Shown piece after piece: positions 43,782 through 52,155 of a stretch of 64,000 bases of DNA. The stretch is from CAZJDV01 sp964544865. GTDB taxonomy: Bacteria; Chloroflexota; Dehalococcoidia; Lucifugimonadales; CAJWER01. The stretch's first letter is position 1, and each line of letters opens with the position of its first letter. The stretch is from positions 1-64,000 of the forward strand of contig CAZJDV010000003.1 of the NCBI GenBank assembly GCA_964544865.1. Reading direction: 5' to 3'. The translations under genes were made by a program, and so were the position numbers. The notes under the pieces were generated by a model, which saw nothing but the letters and a program-made list of their open reading frames with translations, was not told the DNA's origin and made no database searches.

Positions 43782-44930
43782 TCAGGTCTGGCCTCGCAGG
43801 AAAACCCGCAACTCTTTCTCGAACTCGCGGCGCTGCCACGCTCTGACCTCAGGTGAGGCCAGCTCGGTTTCCAAGTCCCCGGGCCTCCCAGCCAACCGCG
43901 TCAGGCTGGCCGCGGGCCAGAGCAGTGCTGGATCGAGCCCGAGGCGGACTCCCAGTCCGGTTCGCCACTCCTTGAGGAGCACAAGCCTACCCTTGGCCCT
44001 GGCCCTTTCCGCTCTGGACAGGGACGGACCAACGGTGTGCGCGCGCGCAGGTCGTTTCACGGCAGGACCGGCGAGACCGTCTTTGATGGCCCGGAGAAGT
44101 CCCCTCGAGGCAGGTGGCCGGGCGTATCGGCCGATGCCTTTCACGCTGTCCAGTTCGGTCCCAGGGCTGGCGGCCAGCTCTACGAGCACGGCGCCCGAGA
44201 CCACCTTGAAGGGAGGCCGGTCGAGGCGCCTGGCCTCGCCATCGCGGAAGCCGTGCAGCGACTTGAGCACCGCAAGGGCTTTACCGTCAAGACCTCGGCT
44301 CCCCTTCATTTCCAGAAACGCAGACTCCACATCGGGCGCCCGAAAGCGGACCTTCGACAGCCTGCGGCACTCCTCGGCCACCCACTCCCGGCGCCCCAGG
44401 TCCTGGAGCCGGGCGCCCAACGCCGAGCGCAGCTCGAACAGGTGCAGAACATCCTGGGCCGCGTACTTTCGCAACTCCGCGTTCAAAGGACGAATGCTCC
44501 AATCGGCGCGTTGCAGCCTCTTGCTTTTGCCCAGCGTGATCCCGAGCATACTCTCGGCTACCGCCTCAAGTCCCAACTTCTGCTCGCCCACAAAGGCCGC
44601 GGCGATGCTGGTGTCGAACAGGCCCTGGATCCCAAAGCCCCATTCCCTGTCGAGACTTCGCACGTCGTAGTCGGCCGAGTGGAATATCTTTTCGATTGAC
44701 GGGTCGGACAGTATCCCGCCCAGGGCCGACAGGTCGGCGATCGCCAGCGGGTCTATGAGGAACACCTGGCCCGGCACCGATACCTGCAAGAGGCACACCC
44801 GCTCGGGGTAGCGATGAAACCCATTGGCTTCGAGGTCGAACGCCACGCTGCTCTGGCGGGCCATCAGGCCGATGGCGCTCGCCAGACGCGACTGGCTGGT
44901 AATGAGCTCGACCGCTCCCAAAGCTTCCAA
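43782..44930 (-). CDS. Ribonuclease D-like 3'-5' exonuclease with HRDC domain
   Basis: 382 aa. DEDDy exonuclease residues: D32 and E34 in FDLEANGFH, Asp89 in HSADYDVRSL, Y156 and D160 in YAAQDVLHLF. HRDC-like helices follow (GKALAVLKSLHGFRDGEARR), and a basic C-terminal region. RNase D trims tRNA and other small-RNA 3' ends. TTG start at 44930, backed by GGAGG 6 nt upstream. Confidence 0.92.
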   Translation of the reverse strand: MEALGAVELITSQSRLASAIGLMARQSSVAFDLEANGFHRYPERVCLLQVSVPGQVFLIDPLAIADLSALGGILSDPSIEKIFHSADYDVRSLDREWGFGIQGLFDTSIAAAFVGEQKLGLEAVAESMLGITLGKSKRLQRADWSIRPLNAELRKYAAQDVLHLFELRSALGARLQDLGRREWVAEECRRLSKVRFRAPDVESAFLEMKGSRGLDGKALAVLKSLHGFRDGEARRLDRPPFKVVSGAVLVELAASPGTELDSVKGIGRYARPPASRGLLRAIKDGLAGPAVKRPARAHTVGPSLSRAERARAKGRLVLLKEWRTGLGVRLGLDPALLWPAASLTRLAGRPGDLETELASPEVRAWQRREFEKELRVFLRGQT

Positions 44931-44949
44931 ATGTATCCTCCTCCACTAT

Positions 44950-44998
44950 CCAACACTTATCACCCAAGGCCTAGCACCCAGCATCCAGTCCCCAATTA
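44950..44998. repeat. Seven-unit 7-bp-period tract (CCAACAC-like)
   Basis: Consecutive heptamers: CCAACAC, TTATCAC, CCAAGGC, CTAGCAC, CCAGCAT, CCAGTCC, CCAATTA. It lies in the divergent gap between RNase D and the enoyl-CoA hydratase. The same heptamer, on the other strand, recurs at 35131-35158. Confidence 0.55.
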
Positions 44999-45095
44999 TA
45001 GCCGACATTCCCGGTCTCAAGCTGATATCATTTCCGCGGGTGCCGGAAAGGGGTCGTAAGCGCTCGCAGGCATAGGATTGCGCAAGGAGGACACA

Positions 45096-45860
45096 TTGCC
45101 GCTTGTAGAGTACGAGGTGAAGGGCCGAATCGCCTATATCGCGATGAACCGGCCCGAGAAGCTGAACGCCATGAACCGCGAGATGTTGGACGGCCTGGGG
45201 GACGCCTTCGCACGCCTCCGGGACGATCGCGAGGTCTGGCTGGGAATCGTGACGGGACGTGGACGGGCGTTTTCGGTGGGCCACGACCTGGTGGAGATGA
45301 GCTCCGGGGGATCCGCGGTCCGGGGGCCCCGCTCCACGGACGAGCTCTACTTTATGGAACAGCACATTTGGAAGCCCATCATCGCGGCCGTCAACGGCCA
45401 CTGCCTCGCCCAGGGCGCCGGTATCGCCCTCGGCGCCGACATCCGCGTCGCCGCCGACACGGCCAAGTTCGGATGGCCTCAGACCAAACGCGGCATATCG
45501 TCCATCAGCGGGCCGGTGATACTCAGCCAGCGGATACCCCTGTGCAGGGCGATGGAGCTCCTGTTCACGGGGGAGTTCATGCAGGCGGACGAGGCGTTGA
45601 AGCTCGGCCTGGTCAACCACGTGGTCCCCGAGCAAGAGCTCATGAGCAAGGCGGAGGGGATCGCCGAGAAAATCCTCCAGAACGCGCCTCTGGCGGTCAG
45701 TGCGATGAAGGAGGCGGCGGTCCGTGGCCTGCATCTGTCCGTCCACGACCGCCTGAACATGGCCGGCATGATATTCGAGCAAGTCCGCGACACCAGCGAC
45801 GCCCAGGAGGGCCTCGACGCGTTCCATGAGAAGCGCGCTCCGGTCTGGACGGGCGCTTAG
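45096..45860 (+). CDS. Enoyl-CoA hydratase/isomerase family (crotonase)
   Basis: 254 aa. VKGRIAYIAMNRPEKLNAMN, oxyanion-hole segments RGRAFSVGHDLVEMS and AAVNGHCLAQGAGIALGADI, then KFGWPQTKRGIS. The second TTG (45096) has AAGGAGG 5 nt upstream and was preferred to TTG 45078. Classical hydratase Glu pairs are not obvious (LGADIRVAADTAKFGWPQ), so dehalogenase, isomerase or other crotonase chemistry remains possible. Not in an operon with the beta-oxidation genes at 50.8 kb. Confidence 0.87.
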   Translation: MPLVEYEVKGRIAYIAMNRPEKLNAMNREMLDGLGDAFARLRDDREVWLGIVTGRGRAFSVGHDLVEMSSGGSAVRGPRSTDELYFMEQHIWKPIIAAVNGHCLAQGAGIALGADIRVAADTAKFGWPQTKRGISSISGPVILSQRIPLCRAMELLFTGEFMQADEALKLGLVNHVVPEQELMSKAEGIAEKILQNAPLAVSAMKEAAVRGLHLSVHDRLNMAGMIFEQVRDTSDAQEGLDAFHEKRAPVWTGA

Positions 45861-45948
45861 GACCGACAAGAGCACTCGCCGCGGAGCACGCGGAGATCGC
45901 TGAGAGTTGAATGCGTGCCAGCAGTCAGTCCAAATAGATATGACCATT

Positions 45949-46020
45949 GTCATTCTGAGCGGAGCGAAAAATCTGGGAGTGGCCGGGGCCGCCGTATGCG
46001 TTCGGCTCCTCAGAATGTCA
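45949..46020. repeat. Inverted-repeat intergenic element (CATTCTGAG ... CTCAGAATG)
   Basis: A perfect 9-bp inverted repeat (45951-45959 and 46009-46017) bounds about 70 bp with a GGCCGGGGCC palindrome inside. The left arm and what follows (GTCATTCTGAGCGGAGCGAA) resembles a short repeat often seen between genes in environmental bacterial genomes. Non-coding, MITE- or REP-like. Only one copy was noticed in the window. Confidence 0.6.
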
Positions 46021-46129
46021 CTTGGCGTCAAAACGAACAGGACTGACTACTGGCTTGTGCGCGGGCCACATGGCCAGACGAAAGTGGTTCGTGACTTACC
46101 GCAAGCAACAATGAATTGGAGGTCCAGGA

Positions 46130-46876
46130 ATGGTTGAGACCACGGGAATCGGCAAGGACAGCGTGGCGGTGCTCCTAAAGGGCGGCAGGCTTCCCTCGTG
46201 GCACGCCTTGACGGCCGACGAGCAGCGCGCGTTCTCGGAGGAGCACGTCGAGCTCATGCTCTCCGTCGCCCACGAGCACGGGATGATGCGGCTGGAGGGA
46301 TTCAAGCTGCTGAGTCCGCTGCAGGACTGGGCGCGATTCTGGGTTATCGAGTTCCCCGACCTTGCGGGCGCGGAGGCGTGGATCGATGCGGAGATGGCGC
46401 CGCCATATGGTCTGTACGGCCACTTCGAGTACCACGTGTCGCGCAGATGGAAGAAGGACGAATTCGACGGCTGGGTGGCCAACCCGCTCTCCCCCATCGT
46501 CGTCCCGGCGGGGGCCAGACCCGTGCTCAACACCGATCTCAGTGTGGACGAAAAAAGCGTAATCGTATTGCTGTTCGGCCGCTGGCTGCCGGGCGCCGAG
46601 GCGGAGACCCCAGATGAGCGGGGCGACCGTGAGCACATCGAGCTGATGCAGTCGGTCGCCCGGGACCACGGGCTGTTGCGCCTGGAGGCGTACCGGCTCA
46701 TCGGCCCGCAGCCGGACTGGCACCGCGCGTGGGTCATCGAGTTCCCGGACCTCGAGGGCGCGGAGGTATGGATAGAGGCGGAGCTTCGCCCGCCCCACGG
46801 CCGGTTCGCGACCAAGGCATACCACCTGGCCCGCAAGTGGGCGCCGGAGTATTTCGCTACGTGGGTGCCGATTTAG
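46130..46876 (+). CDS. Uncharacterised protein made of two tandem copies of one domain
   Basis: 248 aa. Residues ~9-115 and ~140-245 are copies of each other: HVELMLSVAHEHGMMRLEGF / HIELMQSVARDHGLLRLEAY, then WVIEFPDLAGAEAWIDAEM / WVIEFPDLEGAEVWIEAEL, then PPYGLYG / PPHGRFA. Each copy looks like a beta-alpha-beta ferredoxin-type fold, so the protein may be an intramolecular version of a dimer. No family recognised. No signal peptide. Flanked upstream by an inverted-repeat element. Confidence 0.75.
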   Translation: MVETTGIGKDSVAVLLKGGRLPSWHALTADEQRAFSEEHVELMLSVAHEHGMMRLEGFKLLSPLQDWARFWVIEFPDLAGAEAWIDAEMAPPYGLYGHFEYHVSRRWKKDEFDGWVANPLSPIVVPAGARPVLNTDLSVDEKSVIVLLFGRWLPGAEAETPDERGDREHIELMQSVARDHGLLRLEAYRLIGPQPDWHRAWVIEFPDLEGAEVWIEAELRPPHGRFATKAYHLARKWAPEYFATWVPI

Positions 46877-47046
46877 CGCGATTCTCCGCATGCCCTTGGT
46901 GCCACGTTGCGGCGCCAGGGCGATGGGTCTAAGATGGCGGTGCTGCGGCGGCCGCGTCGAGTACCCGTGGCGCCAAACGCGTTCATCCCCACACCGGTCC
47001 CGTCCTGTCGATCTAGACGCGGCCGAAACAAGAGGCGTTAATACCC

Positions 47047-48441
47047 ATGATCGTTGGCCGAGCACAAAACGCCGACCTGGTCCCTCTGAGGACCGCCGAG
47101 GAGAACGTCGCGCGGCTTCGCGCCGCTCAAGACCGCTTCGTCCCTGAGATGATGCGGCTGTGCGCCGCCGCCCATCCTCACTATCGAGAGGTTCTCAGGG
47201 AACGCGGGCTGGCGGCGTCTGACTTCCAGAAGGTGGTCGACCTGAGTAAGCTGCCCGTGCTGCCCAAGCAGGCGTTCATCGATGACCCGGAGAGTTTCCG
47301 GTTGGACCTGGATGGCGTACCGGGCCTGGCGACCGAGGAGACGACCTTGGCGGACATCATCTACACGGCGGGCTCGACAAGCCGGCCGACCCCTTTTTAT
47401 GACAACGTCCACGACCGCTTCGGCCGCATCCACCTGATGAAGCGAGCCGCCACGATCGCGGGCATCGGTCCTAGGGACACCGTGATGAACCTGTTCCCGC
47501 TGACGTCGGTGCCCCATCAGGGTTTCCTGAGCGCGTCGTGGGGCGCGATGGCCGTCGGCGCCAAGCTGCTCACGGGCCTGACAGGACGCGCCTACGACGC
47601 TTTTGCGGTGCACAACCGAATGGACCACGCCATCGAGATGATCGAGAGGGAGCGAGCCACCGTCATATGGGGGATAACGACCTACGTGCGGCGGGTCGTC
47701 GTCAGGGCCCAGGAGCAGGGCCGGGACTTCAGCTCGGTCCGGCTTGCGATGGTAATGGGAGAGCCGTGCCCCCGCGGAATGCGCGAGGACATCCGCTCGC
47801 GCCTCCTGTCGATGGGAAGCGAGAGCCCGGCGACAAACAACGGGTACGGCCTGACGGAGACCCTTGGGCCGGCCACGGAGTGCGTCGAGCTGGGGGGCAT
47901 GCACCAGCCCGTCCCCGACCAGTTCTACTATGAGATGGTCGATCCCGAGACCGCCGAGACCGTGCCAGACGGACAGAAGGGCATGCTGCTGGTCAGCCAC
48001 CTGAACCGGCGCGGCACCGTCCTGCTCCGCTACGCGACTGGGGACATCGTCACGCTGACCCACGAGACCTGCCCCCACTGCGGCCGGTGGGAGCCGCGAT
48101 TCCTGGGCAGCCCTTACCGCGCCGACGGCCTCACTAAGGTCAAGGGCACGCTCATTAACCCCGCGACGCTGCAAGACGAGCTAGCCCGGCTGCTTCATCG
48201 GGGCGTAAAGGAGTACCAGATCGTGGTCATGCGAGAGGACGAGCATGACCCCTTCTCTTCGGACACCCTGCGAATAAGAGTCGCCTCCGCGCCGCGAGAC
48301 CGGGACAGGGTCGGCCAGGAGGTGGTGCAGGCGGTGAGCCGTTGCGCGGAGATCACGCCGGAGCTGGAGTTCCTGCCCGCGGACGGTTTCGCCGAGATCG
48401 CGGGAAGCTACAAGTTCAAGCGCTTCGTCGACGAGCGGTAG
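47047..48441 (+). CDS. PaaK-like AMP-forming acyl-CoA ligase
   Basis: 464 aa. Adenylate-forming fold: IIYTAGSTSRPTPFYDN (P-loop), NNGYGLTETLGPATECVELG, RYATGDIVTLTHETCPHCGR with the Cys pair common in phenylacetate-CoA ligases, SPYRADGLTKVKGTLINP hinge. It activates an aromatic or other carboxylic acid to its CoA thioester. The two hot-dog proteins downstream in the same orientation suggest a short CoA-thioester pathway. Confidence 0.88.
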   Translation: MIVGRAQNADLVPLRTAEENVARLRAAQDRFVPEMMRLCAAAHPHYREVLRERGLAASDFQKVVDLSKLPVLPKQAFIDDPESFRLDLDGVPGLATEETTLADIIYTAGSTSRPTPFYDNVHDRFGRIHLMKRAATIAGIGPRDTVMNLFPLTSVPHQGFLSASWGAMAVGAKLLTGLTGRAYDAFAVHNRMDHAIEMIERERATVIWGITTYVRRVVVRAQEQGRDFSSVRLAMVMGEPCPRGMREDIRSRLLSMGSESPATNNGYGLTETLGPATECVELGGMHQPVPDQFYYEMVDPETAETVPDGQKGMLLVSHLNRRGTVLLRYATGDIVTLTHETCPHCGRWEPRFLGSPYRADGLTKVKGTLINPATLQDELARLLHRGVKEYQIVVMREDEHDPFSSDTLRIRVASAPRDRDRVGQEVVQAVSRCAEITPELEFLPADGFAEIAGSYKFKRFVDER

Positions 48442-48484
48442 GCGCGCCTGGAAAATCCGGCCGCGTACGCAAGGGACCGTGCCT

Positions 48485-48922
48485 ATGCGAAAAAGGGCTG
48501 ACATGCTGGTGAAGGGGGAGGCGTTCGAGGCACTCGAGTTCCTCGTGACCGAGGAATTCAACGAGAACTACCTCCACTCGGTCGAAGACCTCCATCCGCG
48601 CTACATGCAGGCCACGGAGGCCGGGCCGCCGATCGTGCACGCCGCCCTGCTAATCGTCTTCAGCAACCACACCCGGAGCTCTTCGTTCCACCTCGATCCC
48701 GGCATGGCCGCTATCCAGACCCACGATGACCTGGCATACAAGAATCCAGGCAGGGTAGGCCGCACATTCAGGGTGACCTTCGACGTTGTTGAGACGTATG
48801 AAAAGCGCGGCAGGCCGTACCAGGTGGTTGAGGCGTCCATCGTCGACGACCGAAGCACACCGGTCCTGACAAGAAGGACGACATATACCTACACCGGCGG
48901 TCCATACCCCGGCATCTCTTGA
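48485..48922 (+). CDS. MaoC-like / FAS1-type hot-dog domain protein (first of pair)
   Basis: 145 aa from ATG 48485 (AAGGGA 8 nt upstream). Segments EFNENYLHSVEDLHPRYM, HAALLIVFSNHTRSSSF, RVGRTFRVTFDVVETYEKRG, YQVVEASIVDDRSTPVLTRR fit the N-terminal-type (non-catalytic) half of a MaoC dehydratase pair. It probably partners the next gene as a heterodimeric enoyl/hydroxyacyl-CoA hydratase. Confidence 0.68.
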   Translation: MRKRADMLVKGEAFEALEFLVTEEFNENYLHSVEDLHPRYMQATEAGPPIVHAALLIVFSNHTRSSSFHLDPGMAAIQTHDDLAYKNPGRVGRTFRVTFDVVETYEKRGRPYQVVEASIVDDRSTPVLTRRTTYTYTGGPYPGIS

Positions 48923-48977
48923 GGGTTGGCCGCATGGGCGCCAGCACGGCGGTTGGCGAGGATCGAGCAGGAGCGTC

Positions 48978-49439
48978 ATGCCGGAAGACATTGAGGTGAA
49001 CATTGAAGAGGGCTACCAGGCCAGAAGCGCTACGAAGACGGCCACGTCGTACCGGACCTGGCTGTTCTCCGGCGGGTGGCCCAGGATGGACGGCTGGCCC
49101 GCGAAGAACGTCCACACCGACCTGGAGTTCGCCAGGGATAGTGGGCTCGCCGCCAGGAACGCCTCTGGGGCCATGATGGCAGGCTACCTGACCGAGCTGA
49201 TGCTCGACACGTTCGGAGAGGGCTGGCTGAGCAATGGAACGTTTAGCCTGAAGTTCATCCGCGCCGTAGGCATCGGCGACAGGGTCACCGCGATGGCCTG
49301 TGTAGTGTCGAAGCGGGTGGATAGCTCGGGGACCGGCATCGAGGCCGAGGTCTGGTGCGAGAACCAGGACGGCGACAAGGTCGTCGTCGGCACGGCGCGG
49401 ATACGGACCGCCGGCTCGACAACGGGCGACCCAGCTTGA
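48978..49439 (+). CDS. MaoC-like hot-dog dehydratase (second of pair)
   Basis: 153 aa. NVHTDLEFARDSGLAARNAS with the hydratase-motif-like Asn/His and Asp, then GAMMAGYLTELMLDTFG and the strand FSLKFIRAVGIGDRVTAMAC typical of R-hydratases. Hydrates enoyl-CoA or dehydrates hydroxyacyl-CoA. Its stop overlaps the proposed TTG start of the following MFS gene. Confidence 0.78.
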   Translation: MPEDIEVNIEEGYQARSATKTATSYRTWLFSGGWPRMDGWPAKNVHTDLEFARDSGLAARNASGAMMAGYLTELMLDTFGEGWLSNGTFSLKFIRAVGIGDRVTAMACVVSKRVDSSGTGIEAEVWCENQDGDKVVVGTARIRTAGSTTGDPA

Positions 49440-50758
49440 AGCAGCGGGCTGAGAGGGATAGCGGGGTCCTGGCGGAGCCGCCGCACGCCGATGCTGAGGA
49501 GGTCACCGGGCGCCGACGCAAGACCGGATCAGTCCTCGGCAACACGTTTGCGTCCCTTGCCTACCGCGATTTTGTCTACCTGTGGCTAGGGCAGATCACC
49601 CACGCCGGCGCGCTTTGGATGGACATGGTCGCCAGGCCGTTGCTGGTGCTGTCGGTGACCGGGTCGCCCGTGCACCTGGGCCTGGTGATCGCCGTGCGGT
49701 CCATTCCCGCCTTCGGCCTCGGGCTGGTCGCTGGCGTCGTGGCCGACAACTTCAACCGGCGCACGGTCCTGCTCATCACCAAGGCGATCGTTCTGGCCCT
49801 GGCCACGGTCTTCGCCATCCTGCTGCTCCTTGGGCAGATTGAGCTGTGGCATATCTACCTTTTCACGTTCCTCCGAGGGGTCAGCCAGGCATTCGACCAG
49901 CCGGCGCGCCGGGCGATGGTGCCCTCCATCGTACCCAAACACCTGGTGACGAACGCCCTGGCCCTGAGCTCAGGCAGCGTGCAGCTCATGCGAATCTTCG
50001 GCGCGGGCGGGGCGGGCCTGATTATCGCCTTTGGCGGCATCGAGGCCGCCTTCGTCGCGGTGGCCGTGATCTACGCCGGCGCCGTATTCTTTACCTGGAG
50101 GCTCAGGCCCCCCGACCACGCCAGAACGGGTTATCAGGGGATTCGGAGCGCCCTGGATGATCTTGTCCAGGGCTTCCGGTTCGCGTGGCAAAGCCCGACC
50201 ATCCGAGGGATCGTCATCGTTGCCGCTGGCTACTTCACCTTCGGCATGGCGTTCATGTACGTGTTCGCCCCGCTGCTCGCCAAGCGGGTGCTGGAGATCG
50301 GCGACTCGGGCTTCGGCTACATGATGGGCGCGATGGGAATCGGTGGCGTGATCGGCAACCTGGCGCTGGCCGCCCTGACCCCGCAAAGGAGACGCGGCCA
50401 GATCTTGGCGGGCGCACTCGCCACACTCGGCCTGCTTTTCGTCGCCGTGTCGTTGGTGACCTACCTGGGCTCGGTCGTTATTGCGTTCGTGATGATCGCC
50501 TTTCTGGGGCTGGGACAGTCATGGCTGCTTCCGCTAATCAACGCGACGCTACTGGAGTCTACGCCGGAGAACATGCGCGGCCGGATGCTCGGACTGCTCA
50601 GCCTGGACAGGGCGACGGCGACACTGGGTGGCGCTATCGCCGGATTCCTGGCGGCCGCGGTGGGCCCACAGGCGGCCCAGATAGTATTCGGCGGCGCCTG
50701 CATCGTCACCGCCGGCATGCTGATCGTCTTCTACCCTGCGATCCGCCGGATCGAGTAG
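49436..50758 (+). CDS. MFS transporter (MFS_3 / EntS-like)
   Basis: About 440 aa with 12 predicted helices: FVYLWLGQITHAGALWMDMV, RPLLVLSVTGSPVHLGLV, motif A-like GVVADNFNRRTVLLITKAI, DQPARRAMVPSIVPKHLVTN. Start uncertain: TTG 49436 overlaps the upstream stop, while longer frames cover the hot-dog gene in another frame. Likely exporter coexpressed with the ligase and hot-dog genes. It converges with the next gene at an 8-nt gap. Confidence 0.85.
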   Translation: MKQRAERDSGVLAEPPHADAEEVTGRRRKTGSVLGNTFASLAYRDFVYLWLGQITHAGALWMDMVARPLLVLSVTGSPVHLGLVIAVRSIPAFGLGLVAGVVADNFNRRTVLLITKAIVLALATVFAILLLLGQIELWHIYLFTFLRGVSQAFDQPARRAMVPSIVPKHLVTNALALSSGSVQLMRIFGAGGAGLIIAFGGIEAAFVAVAVIYAGAVFFTWRLRPPDHARTGYQGIRSALDDLVQGFRFAWQSPTIRGIVIVAAGYFTFGMAFMYVFAPLLAKRVLEIGDSGFGYMMGAMGIGGVIGNLALAALTPQRRRGQILAGALATLGLLFVAVSLVTYLGSVVIAFVMIAFLGLGQSWLLPLINATLLESTPENMRGRMLGLLSLDRATATLGGAIAGFLAAAVGPQAAQIVFGGACIVTAGMLIVFYPAIRRIE

Positions 50759-50766
50759 ACCAGGGG

Positions 50767-52155
50767 CTAACCCTCCAGCGCGGATGGCGGCACGGGAACA
50801 TAGCCGCCATCGGGCGTGGCCTGAGTGGCGCCGTCCGGCCCCTCGCGATAGAAGCTTGACCCTGATTCAGCCAGGCTTGCCACCCACGCGGGCGCCGTGA
50901 CGCCCTCAGACCTCATGCGGGCGACCGCATCTCGCAGGCCGATTGCGTCCCATGTCTCGAACGGGCCGAGGTCCCACGCGTATCCCCAACGCATGGCCCG
51001 ATCAATGCTGACGACGTCGGCGGCGACCTCTCCCAGGACCGCTGCCGAGTAGGCCATGGTCCGTGAAAGGACACTCCACGAGAATCGGCCGGCCACGTCA
51101 TCGGAGGTCACGAGGGTCTTGATCCGCTGGCCCGGCGACTCGACCTTCCTGACCGCGTCCAGGGACGCGGCGGCCAGCCCCCTCCGAGGACGGTACTCGA
51201 ACGTATCCAGGTTCAGAGTGAGTATCCGGCGCTCGCCGCCCTCCTCGACGCGCTTGTAAAAACCCTGGCCGGCCTTCTGCCCCGTCCAGCCGCGCCTCAC
51301 GAGCTCCCGCAAGTACTCCGGGACGGTTAGCACCTTACGCTCCGCGGGGTCGGATGCGGCCGCCAGAGAGTTGTCCGCCACCGCCGCGAACACGTCGATG
51401 CCGACAACGTCCAGCGTCCGGAATGTGGCGCTGCTAGGCCGCCCCATCGCCGGGCCGGTCACGCTGTCGACCTCGTCCGGCGCAAGTCCGAACTCCCCCA
51501 TGGCCTGGAACATCAGCATCAGCGCGTATGCGCCGACGCGGTTGGCGATGAAATTCGGCACGTCATGGGCCGGCACAACGCCTCTATGAAGCACGTCCGT
51601 AGCGATTCTGGAGACGGCGGCCACCGCTCCCGGGGCCGTGTCCGGGGTGGCGATGACCTCCAACAGGGGCAGGTAGCGCGGAGGGTTGCAGAAGTGTGCT
51701 CCAAGGAAACGAGACCTGAGCTCCGGTGGCAGCGCCTCAGCGATGGAGGACACCGGTATGCCGGAGGTGTTGGTGCTGACGATCGCTTCGGCGTGCACGT
51801 GGGGCGCGGCCCTGGCCCAGACCCGCCGCTTGATCTCCAGGTCCTCGCTCACCGCCTCGATTACCCAGTCCGCCTCCGCCAGCCGGTACAGGTGGTCGTC
51901 GAGGTTGCCAGGTCTGATCAGGTCGACGGCGTCCTTGTTGACGAGAGGCGGCGGCCTGAGGGTCTTCAGCCGCTCCCTGGCGGACTCGGCCAGCCTGTCC
52001 GGCTCACCCTCGCTGCGCAGGTCCAGCAGGTCGCACGGTATCCCGCGGTCGGCGAGCAGCCCCGCGATCTGCGAGCCCATCGTCCCGGCGCCAAGCACCG
52101 CAGCGCGCTTTATCGCGGCGCGGCCGTCACCGATTCCCGACTCTCGATCCCTCAT
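50767..52155 (-). CDS. 3-hydroxyacyl-CoA dehydrogenase
   Basis: 462 aa. Rossmann GAGTMGSQIAGLLADRG, VIEAVSEDLEIKRRVWARA, catalytic-dyad regions STNTSGIPVSSIAEAL and GAHFCNPPRYLPLLEVI, then two C-terminal 3HCDH helical domains (NFIANRVGAYALMLMFQA; WGYAWDLGPFETWDAIGL). Oxidises 3-hydroxyacyl-CoA with NAD+. No fused enoyl-CoA hydratase domain. Overlaps the upstream AKR stop by 4 nt (ATGA), so the two are translationally coupled. Confidence 0.92.
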   Translation of the reverse strand: MRDRESGIGDGRAAIKRAAVLGAGTMGSQIAGLLADRGIPCDLLDLRSEGEPDRLAESARERLKTLRPPPLVNKDAVDLIRPGNLDDHLYRLAEADWVIEAVSEDLEIKRRVWARAAPHVHAEAIVSTNTSGIPVSSIAEALPPELRSRFLGAHFCNPPRYLPLLEVIATPDTAPGAVAAVSRIATDVLHRGVVPAHDVPNFIANRVGAYALMLMFQAMGEFGLAPDEVDSVTGPAMGRPSSATFRTLDVVGIDVFAAVADNSLAAASDPAERKVLTVPEYLRELVRRGWTGQKAGQGFYKRVEEGGERRILTLNLDTFEYRPRRGLAAASLDAVRKVESPGQRIKTLVTSDDVAGRFSWSVLSRTMAYSAAVLGEVAADVVSIDRAMRWGYAWDLGPFETWDAIGLRDAVARMRSEGVTAPAWVASLAESGSSFYREGPDGATQATPDGGYVPVPPSALEG

